Under the pieces are notes generated by a model. It saw only the letters and a program-made list of their open reading frames with translations, made no database searches and was not told where the DNA came from. The translations under genes were made by a program, and so were the position numbers. A stretch of 53,295 nucleotides of DNA from Streptosporangiales bacterium (lineage in GTDB: Bacteria > Actinomycetota > Actinomycetes > Streptosporangiales > WHST01). The stretch is taken from the NCBI GenBank assembly GCA_009379955.1, contig WHST01000034.1, forward strand, positions 1 through 53,295, given 5' to 3'. This document shows, piece by piece, positions 25,056-32,366 of the stretch (positions within the stretch are counted from its first letter, which is position 1; each line of letters begins with the position of its first letter).

Positions 25056-25144
25056 TCTCTCCCGCAACACCGCGAAGGTGCCCGGGTCCGATGCCCGACG
25101 CGCCAGCAGATTCGACGTTGTGGAAGAGAAAGGAAACATCACCC

Positions 25145-26425
25145 GTGAATACATGGGTCCGGAGGTCACTTCAGGCCTCTCTCCTCGCCGGTGGGTTCGT
25201 CGTCCTCGGAGCCGGGATCGCCAACGCGTCCGAGCCCGCGACCGCACTGCCGGACACCGGTAAGACAGCCGACCTCGTCGGCACCGTGACCAAGACCGCC
25301 GACGACACCGTCGGTGCGGTCACCGGGAAGAAGGCGGCGGCGACCGGGTCGCCGACGAAGGCCGAGGCGGGCGGGGAGCGGCAGGACGCCGCGAAGAAGC
25401 CCGCCCGTCCGGCCAGGAAGATCGTGGTGAAGAAGACCCTGCCGGCGCACGACACGGTGGGGGCCCTGACCGGTCAGCTGACCGAGGCGACCGGGGGGCT
25501 GCTCGGCAAGCACGCGAGCGGCGCCGCAGGACCGCGTCCGTTGCCCGCACCCGAGGGCACCTCGCGTTCCGTCGACCTGTCGACGGTGGAGATCCTGCCG
25601 TACGACAACCCGACGGCGGACGCCGCGGGCGCCCTGGCCACCACGCCGAGCCTCGGCGACGACGGCCTGGCCGGTGACGTGACCGGCACCCTGACGGCCA
25701 CCGTCGACGCCGTGGTCGACGCCGTGGTCGACGCCGGCGACCTCGGGCACGCGACGGGCTCGTCCGACCTGTTCGGCGCGCTCGACGGCGTCACCGAGCT
25801 CTCGGCCGACGGCGACCGGCTGTCCGGCATCACGAGCATCAGCGGCGTCCTCGACACCGCCACGTCGCTCACCGGCGAGGTCGCCCACGTGGGCGGCATC
25901 AGCGGCAGCTCGCTGAACACCGGCACCCTCGACGGGCTCCTCGCCCTCGACGGTGACCTCGGCGAAGGCGAGCTGTACGGCTTCGGTGCGCTCTCGAGCA
26001 CGCTCGACAGCATCAACACGGTCGACCTATGGCTCGGCGACGACAGCTACCTGACGGGCACGCTCGACGTGTTCGCCTGGACCGACGGCATCGTCGAGGC
26101 CGCCGTCGACCTCTCCGAGGGCGACGTCTCCGGCATCGCGGCGCTGGCGGGCACGCTCGACGCGCTCGCCACGGTCGACGGGCAGCTCGGCGACCTCGCC
26201 ACGCTGACCGGCTCGCTGTGGGTGTCGGCGCTCGTCGACGCCACCGTGGTCGTCGTGGCCGACCTCGCCGAGGGCGACGTCTCCGGTGTGGGGACGCTGT
26301 TCGCGGCGCTCGACAGCACCGGTCACCTGCACGGGTACGTCGACGGCCTCGGGGACCTCGAGGGCTCGACCGAGGTCTCCGGTGCGCTCGACTCCGTTCT
26401 CGACATCGTGGGAGACGCTTCGTAA
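25145..26425 (+). CDS. Secreted acidic repeat protein with 51-residue period
   Basis: 426 residues from GTG 25145 with GAAAGG upstream. The signal peptide VNTWVRRSLQASLLAGGFVV ends at ANA-SEP. Residues 70-110 are Lys/Pro rich. Residues ~205-420 are acidic repeats: S/Y-G ends at 228, 279, 330 and 381, and Leu-Asp at 236, 287, 338 and 389, all exactly 51 apart. Typical segments are DLxEGDVSG, GTLDALATVDGQLGD and LTGSL. A beta-solenoid or similar regular fold is likely. No anchor or sorting motif is seen. It follows the family-1 gene after 89 bp. Confidence 0.85.
   Translation: MNTWVRRSLQASLLAGGFVVLGAGIANASEPATALPDTGKTADLVGTVTKTADDTVGAVTGKKAAATGSPTKAEAGGERQDAAKKPARPARKIVVKKTLPAHDTVGALTGQLTEATGGLLGKHASGAAGPRPLPAPEGTSRSVDLSTVEILPYDNPTADAAGALATTPSLGDDGLAGDVTGTLTATVDAVVDAVVDAGDLGHATGSSDLFGALDGVTELSADGDRLSGITSISGVLDTATSLTGEVAHVGGISGSSLNTGTLDGLLALDGDLGEGELYGFGALSSTLDSINTVDLWLGDDSYLTGTLDVFAWTDGIVEAAVDLSEGDVSGIAALAGTLDALATVDGQLGDLATLTGSLWVSALVDATVVVVADLAEGDVSGVGTLFAALDSTGHLHGYVDGLGDLEGSTEVSGALDSVLDIVGDAS
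25826..26400 (+). repeat. Tandem coding repeat, 153-bp period
   Basis: This stretch encodes the 51-residue units of the acidic repeat protein. At least three clear successive units are seen, plus a partial end unit, diverged at DNA level but exact in length. Confidence 0.75.
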
Positions 26426-26751
26426 GTGGCTACCCTCAGTAATAGAGTGTTCACCATCAGCACAAGGGTGGAAGCGCTCGAGACCACTCGGTGGGACGGC
26501 CGTCGGCCGTCCCACCGGGGGACCGCAGGGCCCAGGCCTCTGTCCTCCTGTTCCGTGGCGCCGACCGCGCAGGTGGACGCTCAGGAGGTGTCCGCCTTGC
26601 GGTCACCGACCGCCGTGCTCGACGGTCTGCCGTTTGATCCCCGTCACGGCAACCGGTGGTACGGCGGTCGCGACACCCGCGGTGTCCAACCTGGCGGCAC
26701 GGGCACGCGGGGTGTCGAAGGTCAGAGCAAGGCCGTTCGGAGGGAGCGGCC
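26426..26751. other. 326-bp spacer between the acidic repeat protein and a sortase gene
   Basis: It holds a strong hairpin near its start (listed separately) and presumably the promoter of the two sortase genes. No gene is supported in it. Confidence 0.5.
26489..26517. terminator. Hairpin after the acidic repeat protein gene
   Basis: CGGTGGGACGGCCG and CGGCCGTCCCACCG form a perfect 29-bp palindrome around one T, which would fold as a stem of about 12 bp. There is no T run after it, so it could also be a protein site. Confidence 0.55.
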
Positions 26752-27423
26752 ATGGCTCTGATGCAGGGGCGAGGTGGTCGCCGCGGGTTCACCGCGGTGG
26801 CCACTCTCGTCGCGTTCCTGGGCATGGCTGCCGTGGTCGCGTTCGGCCTGGTCAGCTCCCTGGGAGCGCCGGGTTCCGGGGCCGGGGGCCGGGGGGCTCC
26901 AGCCCCGGAGCCCACGACGAGTCGGCCGAGCACGGCCAGCTCCACGCCCACACCGACCCCCATCGGGCGGTCCGCCCCCGTCCGCATCGACGTCCCCGCG
27001 ATGAAGCTGGAGAAGAAGCTCGGCAGGCTCGGACTGAGCAAGGACGGGCAGACGCTGGAGCTTCCCCGCAAGCCCAAGCGGGCGGGCTGGTACGAGAAGT
27101 CCGCGACACCGGGCGAGATCGGGCCCACGGTCGTCATCGGCTACATCGAGGCGGGACCCGACCGTCCCGGCGTCTTCCGCCGGCTCGACGACCTCCGTGA
27201 GGGCAACGCGATCTACGTGACCCGCGCCGACGGTCTCGTCGCCGCATACCGCGTCGACGCGATCAAGAGCTACCGGCCGGCCGAGCTGCCGGTGAAGAAG
27301 GTCTACGGGGCGACGGACTATTCCGCCCTGCGGATCGTCACCTGCGGCGGTTCGCTGAAGAAGGCGAAGCGCGCCGCCAACGTCGTCGTCTACGCCCGCC
27401 TGATCACGGTGGGCCGACGCTAG
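26752..27423 (+). CDS. Class F sortase homologue with catalytic His replaced by Tyr
   Basis: 223 residues from an ATG after GGAGGG. A TM helix (TLVAFLGMAAVVAFGLVSSL) and a Pro/Thr linker are followed by the sortase barrel. Cys198 is kept (LRIVTCGGS) and Arg207 is near the usual Arg. Where the family has GHVDS, this protein has VVIGYIEAGPDRPGVF, with Tyr131 in place of the essential His. The rest of the fold pattern is intact (VPAMKLEKKLGRLGL, ATPGEIGPTVV, VYGATDYSALR). It may be inactive, use another base, or act as a partner of the sortase encoded 29 bp downstream. Confidence 0.85.
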   Translation: MALMQGRGGRRGFTAVATLVAFLGMAAVVAFGLVSSLGAPGSGAGGRGAPAPEPTTSRPSTASSTPTPTPIGRSAPVRIDVPAMKLEKKLGRLGLSKDGQTLELPRKPKRAGWYEKSATPGEIGPTVVIGYIEAGPDRPGVFRRLDDLREGNAIYVTRADGLVAAYRVDAIKSYRPAELPVKKVYGATDYSALRIVTCGGSLKKAKRAANVVVYARLITVGRR

Positions 27424-27452
27424 GAGTCAGTCCTCCCTGGACTGGGGGTCCG

Positions 27453-28175
27453 ATGAGCAGAGCGAGAAGGGTGCGGCGGCCCGACGCCGGTGCGCACGCA
27501 CACGGCAGGAGCGGTTCCCGCAAGGCACCCCGGGTGCTCCTGATCGTCGCCGTCTGTGCCGCGGTTGGAGCGACCACTGCCGTCGGTCTCGTGCGCACGG
27601 GCGGTGGTGACAGCGCCAGGCCGCGCGCGTCCGCGAACGTCACCGAGAAGGCCACGCCGCAGCACCGGTCCTCGTCGCCGGCGGTGCGCGGACCCGTGCT
27701 CGGCAGGGCCGCACCGGTCGAGCTGCGGATCCGCACGATCGGCTTGCGCTCCCGGCTGCTCGCCCTCGGACTGCGCACCGACGGCACGGTCGCGGTGCCC
27801 GCGGCCGACCAGATCGCCCGCGCCGGCTGGTACGAGTACTCGCCCACGCCGGGTGAGGTCGGACCCGCCGTGATCCTCGGCCACGTCCACCGGCCCGCCG
27901 GACAGACCGACCGGCCCGTCTTCAGCCGGCTCGAGACGCTGCGCCGCGGGGACCTCGTCGAAGTCGTGCGGGCCGACGAGGTCGTCGCCGTCTTCCGGGT
28001 CGACCGGGTCGAGCGCTATCCGGCGGAGCACTTCCCCGCACGCGAGGTCTACGGTGCCGCGGACCACGCCGCGCTGCGCCTCATCACCTGCACCGCTCCG
28101 GGCACGACCCCGGCACCGGACGAGCGCAACGTGGTCGTCTACGCCTCGCTGGTGACGAGCCGTACCGTCGGCTGA
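27453..28175 (+). CDS. Class F sortase with complete catalytic residues
   Basis: 240 residues. A basic N-terminus and TM helix (VLLIVAVCAAVGATTAVGLV) precede the barrel. His144 (VILGHVHRPAG), Cys213 (LRLITCTAP) and Arg225 (DERNVVVYA) are all present, though the Arg sits next to the Asn rather than two before it. The GHVH loop is longer than in common class F members. The gene follows the His-less homologue after 29 bp, so the two are probably made together. Confidence 0.9.
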   Translation: MSRARRVRRPDAGAHAHGRSGSRKAPRVLLIVAVCAAVGATTAVGLVRTGGGDSARPRASANVTEKATPQHRSSSPAVRGPVLGRAAPVELRIRTIGLRSRLLALGLRTDGTVAVPAADQIARAGWYEYSPTPGEVGPAVILGHVHRPAGQTDRPVFSRLETLRRGDLVEVVRADEVVAVFRVDRVERYPAEHFPAREVYGAADHAALRLITCTAPGTTPAPDERNVVVYASLVTSRTVG

Positions 28176-28245
28176 GCGACGCGCCGGCGATTCGCCACGC
28201 CGATACAGTTGCAGACCGTGATCTTGTCAGCTACGTTCGGTAGCA

Positions 28246-29268
28246 ATGACTACGGAGAGTGCCAGCACTGTGACGGGCAGCGATGCCGTCGCGGAGGGGC
28301 GCGCAGGGTCGCGCCGGGCACTCCGTTCCTTCCTCGGCCGCACGCTCCTCGTCGGCCTCTTCTGCCTCTTCGCCTGGTGCGCGCTGGCGTTCGTGTCCTC
28401 GAGCACCGCTGCGGCGGCGGAGGACGGCGCGTCGCCCGGCCTGCTCCCTGGCGCCCTGCGGACCGTCGACGACACGACACGCGCCGTCGGTGAGACCGCG
28501 ACGGCGACCGTCGGGGTCGGCGGGCACGCCGTGGACGGATCGCGTGAGGCGTCGACGACGGGCGCCGTGGCGGACCGCACGGCGGCACGAGGTCACACCG
28601 CGCTCGACCTGGAGTCGGCCACACCACTGACCACCGACGAGGCACTGCACCTGCTCGCTCCGGTCCGCGCCACCGCGGTCGACATCAACCAGCCTGTGGT
28701 GTCGGCCGTCGGCCAGGTCGGCCGCCCGATCGTGTCGGGTGCCAAGGCGACGGCGGACGGGCTCCGCCCGATCGCCGCGACGCTGGCGCACCCGGTCGGG
28801 AGCGCGCTGCAGGACGTGGCGGGCAAGGTCCGTCCCGTCATCGCCTCGCCGGCGCTCGGCGGGGTCGTCGCGCTCGCGGCGGGCGAGCCGTCCGTCCGTG
28901 GCGCGACACCCGCTGCACCCACGGTCACCTCCCCGATCGCACCGGCCGGTGACGGCCCGCGGTTCGCGGGGGACGTGCAGGGAGCCGACGTCGACGCCGG
29001 CGCAATCCCCACGACGGCGCACTCACCCGCCGGCGTCCCCGACGACACCGGTGACACCGACGAGCTCCCGGTCCTGCCCGTCGGCCAGAGCGCCCCGGGT
29101 ACCAGCTCCTCGCCCCAGATGGGCGGGGGCGCCGGACAGGCGGGGAACCACGCGTACGCAGAGCCCATCTCGGTGCTCGCCGCGTCGGGTCCCTCGGCCG
29201 TGATCCGGCCCACAGACGATGACCCTTGTTCCGACGAGCAGGAAAGTCCCTCGGTATCCCCCGACTGA
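28246..29268 (+). CDS. Secreted Ala/Pro-rich protein, family 1 (copy B)
   Basis: 340 residues from ATG 28246. GTG 28270, with GGAGAG in front, is a rival start. The signal peptide is RRALRSFLGRTLLVGLFCLF then AWCALAF, ending AAAAED. It resembles copy A at 24009 in charge pattern, the FCL-x-x-W-x-ALA core and the final SVSPD. The body is Ala/Val-rich, with PVVSAVGQVGRPIVSG-type segments that may form amphipathic strands or helices, then an Asp/Pro-rich end with one Cys (DDDPCSDE). No anchor is seen. Function unknown. Confidence 0.75.
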   Translation: MTTESASTVTGSDAVAEGRAGSRRALRSFLGRTLLVGLFCLFAWCALAFVSSSTAAAAEDGASPGLLPGALRTVDDTTRAVGETATATVGVGGHAVDGSREASTTGAVADRTAARGHTALDLESATPLTTDEALHLLAPVRATAVDINQPVVSAVGQVGRPIVSGAKATADGLRPIAATLAHPVGSALQDVAGKVRPVIASPALGGVVALAAGEPSVRGATPAAPTVTSPIAPAGDGPRFAGDVQGADVDAGAIPTTAHSPAGVPDDTGDTDELPVLPVGQSAPGTSSSPQMGGGAGQAGNHAYAEPISVLAASGPSAVIRPTDDDPCSDEQESPSVSPD

Positions 29269-29359
29269 CGTCGGCTGAGCGGTACCGAGGGCATCGCGGG
29301 CGCCCCCGTCGCGCGATGCAGCTTTCCCCACAGAGTTGGAACTGAGAAGGGATCTATTC

Positions 29360-30874
29360 GTGAACACATGGGTGCGTAGGTCGCTCGAGGCCACGCTTCT
29401 CGCAGCAGGATTCGTCGTCGTCGGAGCCGGTGTGGCGAACGCCGCCGAGCCCGTGACCGAGGCGCCGCAGCAGGTGTCGCAGGGACTGCCCGGCATCGGG
29501 CTCCCCGACGTCGGCGGTGTCGTGAACGGCGCGCTCGGCCAGGGCGTGCAGGGCGCCACCGGTGACGTCAACCGGGTGCCGGCCAAGGCCACGAAGAGCG
29601 TCAAGGCCACCGCGACCAAGACACACGCGGTCAACTCGGTCAAGGCCGTCAAGGCCGTGAAGAAGAGCAAGGCGACGCAGCACTCCAACCGCATCGTCCG
29701 CGGGCCGAAGATCGTCAGCCACGGCGTCAGCGGCGGCGGTGTCAGCGGTGTCGGCGGCGGCCTCGGCAGCATCGGCGGCGCGACCGGCGGCCTCGGCAGC
29801 CTCAGCGGCGCTACCGGCAGCCTCGGTGGGGTCACCGGCGGCCTCGGCAACGTCGTCGGCGGCAGCCTCGGTGGGGTCACCGGTGGCGGCAGCGGCACGA
29901 GCGGCGGCCTCGGCGGCATCTCGGGCGGCGTCGGAGACACCGGCGCGCTCGGGCAGCAGGTCTTCTCGCTGCTGAGCGTCGGCGGCATGCAGCAGAACGG
30001 CGGCGGCAGCACCTACGCGCACCCGGTGGGTGCCGTGCAGCAGACCTTCGGCACGCTGACCCAGGCGCCGTCGGGCATCTACGCCAACCCCATCGGCGCG
30101 GTCGCGCAGCACGGTGGCGGCAACCTGTACGCCCACCCCGTCGGGGCGGTGGCACAGACGTTCGCCAACGACAGCTTCGGGCCGTCCAGCACGTACGCCC
30201 ACCCGGTCGGGGCGGTGATGCAGAGCCAGTTCGGCAGCACCTACGCCCACCCGGTCGGCGCGGTGACCAACTCGTACCCGCAGAACGGCTTCGGCCCGTC
30301 GAGCGTGTACGCGCACCCCGTCGGCTCGGTGATGCAGAACCAGTGGGGCAACATGTTCGCGCACCCGGTCGGCGCGGTGGCGCAGACCTTCCCGGCGAAC
30401 GGCTACGGTCCGTCGAGCACGTACGCGCACCCGGTCGGCGCGGTGATGCAGAACCAGTGGGGCAGCCTGTACGCGCACCCGCTGGGCGCGGTCTCGACCG
30501 CCTTCCCGAAGGACGGGCAGGCGGGGTCGAACCTGTACGCGCACCCGCTGGGCGGCCTGATGCAGAACGGCAACGGCAGCACCTACGCGCACCCGCTGGG
30601 TGCCGTTGTGCAGGCGTTCGACAACGAGGGCAGCAACGAGTCGCAGCTCGCGCTGACCCCGTACTCGAGCGTCACGCAGAACGAGACCGGCGCCATGCAC
30701 TGCTACGCCGGCCTCTGCTCCGCCTCGTCTGACGGCTACATGACCGGACCGTTCGACAACGTCGCTTACGCCTTCTCGGACGCGTTCAGCAACGGCGTGT
30801 GGGCGCTCTCGACGGCGGCGAGCTCCTCCAACGGCGGCGGCCACACCACGCTGCCCGTCTCGACCGTCGCCTGA
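29360..30874 (+). CDS. Secreted protein with Gly-rich and YAHPVGAV repeats
   Basis: 504 residues from GTG 29360 (GAGAAGGG upstream). The signal VNTWVRRSLEATLLAAGFVV ends ANA-AEP. Residues 75-115 are Lys-rich. Residues 122-192 are GGLGS/GGVTG repeats. Residues 219-420 hold eleven [YF]A[HN]P[VIL]G motifs at 219, 241, 257, 279, 295, 317, 333, 355, 371, 393 and 409. The spacing strictly alternates 22 and 16, a 38-residue double unit. The C-terminal domain has a Cys pair (HCYAGLC, 448 and 453) and ends LPVSTVA. There is no TM or LPxTG anchor. Its neighbours are sortases and other secreted proteins, so a surface or matrix role is inferred. Confidence 0.88.
   Translation: MNTWVRRSLEATLLAAGFVVVGAGVANAAEPVTEAPQQVSQGLPGIGLPDVGGVVNGALGQGVQGATGDVNRVPAKATKSVKATATKTHAVNSVKAVKAVKKSKATQHSNRIVRGPKIVSHGVSGGGVSGVGGGLGSIGGATGGLGSLSGATGSLGGVTGGLGNVVGGSLGGVTGGGSGTSGGLGGISGGVGDTGALGQQVFSLLSVGGMQQNGGGSTYAHPVGAVQQTFGTLTQAPSGIYANPIGAVAQHGGGNLYAHPVGAVAQTFANDSFGPSSTYAHPVGAVMQSQFGSTYAHPVGAVTNSYPQNGFGPSSVYAHPVGSVMQNQWGNMFAHPVGAVAQTFPANGYGPSSTYAHPVGAVMQNQWGSLYAHPLGAVSTAFPKDGQAGSNLYAHPLGGLMQNGNGSTYAHPLGAVVQAFDNEGSNESQLALTPYSSVTQNETGAMHCYAGLCSASSDGYMTGPFDNVAYAFSDAFSNGVWALSTAASSSNGGGHTTLPVSTVA
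30014..30619 (+). repeat. Tandem coding repeat, 114-bp period (YAHPVGAV units)
   Basis: Unit starts fall at 30014, 30128, 30242, 30356, 30470 and 30584, exactly 114 bp apart. Each unit carries two [YF]A[HN]P motifs spaced 66 and 48 bp. The last unit is a half. The DNA of neighbouring units is close enough for recombination. Confidence 0.9.
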
Positions 30875-30916
30875 CGATCCAGCAGTTGTAGTTCGGTAAT
30901 AGTTCGGTAACCCGCG

Positions 30917-30947
30917 AGGGCCGGCACCGCGAGGCGGTGCCGGCCCT
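30917..30947. terminator. Bidirectional hairpin terminator
   Basis: AGGGCCGGCACCG and CGGTGCCGGCCCT form a perfect 13-bp stem with a CGAGG loop, between the converging repeat-protein and M20 peptidase genes. Just before it, AGTTCGGTAA is repeated directly at 30890 and 30901. Confidence 0.8.
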
Positions 30948-30969
30948 TCGCTGTGTCCGGGCGCGGACG

Positions 30970-32277
30970 TCAGTACGTCGTGAGCAGGCGGTCGAGCACC
31001 CGGACGCCGAACGTCAGCGCCTCGACGGGTACACGTTCGTCGACGCCGTGGAACATGCCGGCGAAGTCGAGCTCGGGCGGCAGCCGCAGCGGCACGAAGC
31101 CGAATCCGCGGATGCCGAGCGGCGCGAACGACTTGTTGTCGGTGCCCGCGGACAGGCAGTAAGGGACCGCGCGCGCCGTCGGGTCCTCGGCTCGCAGCGC
31201 GGCGATCATCGACTCGACGAGTGCGCCGTCGAAACTCGTCTCCAGCGCGATGTCGTGATGGATCATCTCCCGGTGCACCCGGGGGCCGAGCAGCTCGTCG
31301 ACCGTGGCGAAGTACTCGTCCTCGCGGCCGGGCAGGAACCTGCCGTCGACCTCGGCGACGGCACGACCGGGGATCACGTTGACCTTGTACCCGGCGTCGA
31401 GCACGCTGGGGTTGGCGGTGTGCTGCACCGTCGCTCCCACGAACCTCGCGAGCGGGCCGAGCCGCTCGAGCGCCTGCGACGGGTCGTCGGGGTCGAACGG
31501 GATGCCGAACGCGTCGCAGACCTCGCCGAGGAACGTGCGTACGGTCGGTGTCAGCGTGACCGGCCACTCGTGCGAGCCGAGCCGCCCGATCGCCTGGGCG
31601 AGCGTGGTCACCGGGTTGTCGGCGTTGGTCATCGAGCCGTGACCCGCCGTGCCGTCGACGGTGAGGCGCATCCAGGCGAGACCCTTCTGCGCCGTCTCGA
31701 TCAGGTAGAGCCGCAGCTCGGGCGAGACCTCGAACGAGTAGCCGCCCACCTCGCTGATGGCGTGGTCGCAGCCGTCGAGCAGGTCGGCGTGGTGCGCGGC
31801 GAGGTACTTCGCGCCGAGCCTGCCCCCGGCCTCCTCGTCGGCGAGCCAGGCGAACACGATGTCGCGACGGGGTCGGCGTCCGGTCCTGACGAAGTCACGC
31901 AGCAGCGCGAGCATCATCGCGTCCATGTCCTTCATGTCCACCGCGCCGCGGCCCCAGACGCAGCCGTCCCGCACCTCGGCGGAGAACGGGTCGACCTGCC
32001 AGTCGTCGGCTCTCGCGGGCACGACGTCGAGGTGGCCGTGCACGAGCAGCGCCGGTAGGGAGGGGTCGGTGCCCTCGAGCCTGGTCACGATGCTGGTGCG
32101 ACGCGGGTCGCTCTCGAACATGGTGTGCTCGACGCCCACCTCGTCGAGGCGCGACGCGACGTACTCCGCGGCCTTGCGCTCGCCGGGTCCCGAGCCGTCA
32201 CCGGTGTTGGTCGTGTCGATCCTGATCAGGTCGCGGCACAGGTCGACGACCTCACCTTCCGCGTCGGTCCCGCTCAC
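30970..32277 (-). CDS. M20-family metallopeptidase (ArgE/DapE/CPG2-like)
   Basis: 435 residues from GTG 32277, placed by a GGGGAGG site 6 bases upstream; the long upstream frame is not real. Metal sites are VHGHLDVVPA, GRGAVDMKDMDA and ADEEAGG. The dimerisation lid has TAGHGSM, and CLSAGTDNKSF is near the end. It resembles the actinobacterial M20 dipeptidase group often named YscS- or CPG2-like. No signal peptide is seen, so it acts in the cytoplasm. It follows the ArsR-type gene after 89 bp with a hairpin in between, so they are probably separate transcripts. Confidence 0.88.
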   Translation of the reverse strand: MSGTDAEGEVVDLCRDLIRIDTTNTGDGSGPGERKAAEYVASRLDEVGVEHTMFESDPRRTSIVTRLEGTDPSLPALLVHGHLDVVPARADDWQVDPFSAEVRDGCVWGRGAVDMKDMDAMMLALLRDFVRTGRRPRRDIVFAWLADEEAGGRLGAKYLAAHHADLLDGCDHAISEVGGYSFEVSPELRLYLIETAQKGLAWMRLTVDGTAGHGSMTNADNPVTTLAQAIGRLGSHEWPVTLTPTVRTFLGEVCDAFGIPFDPDDPSQALERLGPLARFVGATVQHTANPSVLDAGYKVNVIPGRAVAEVDGRFLPGREDEYFATVDELLGPRVHREMIHHDIALETSFDGALVESMIAALRAEDPTARAVPYCLSAGTDNKSFAPLGIRGFGFVPLRLPPELDFAGMFHGVDERVPVEALTFGVRVLDRLLTTY

Positions 32278-32328
32278 GACGTGCCTCCCCACCGGATCGC
32301 GTCCATCCGCCCAGCCTGGCACGCCGAG

Positions 32329-32354
32329 CGGCACGGGCGAAATAGTCCGTGCCG
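32329..32354. terminator. Hairpin downstream of the ArsR-type gene
   Basis: CGGCACGG and CCGTGCCG form an 8-bp stem with a 10-nt loop just past the left-reading regulator's stop. It is a modest terminator candidate. Confidence 0.4.
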
Positions 32355-32366
32355 TGACGAGGTCGA

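Noticed and set aside
30014-30619. CRISPR-like regular repeats
   Set aside because: Repeats are in frame within a coding region with no unique spacers.
29354-31567. 737-residue minus-strand open frame over the YAHP repeat gene
   Set aside because: It shows the same repeat period only because it reads the same DNA; it has no signal peptide and crosses the terminator hairpin.
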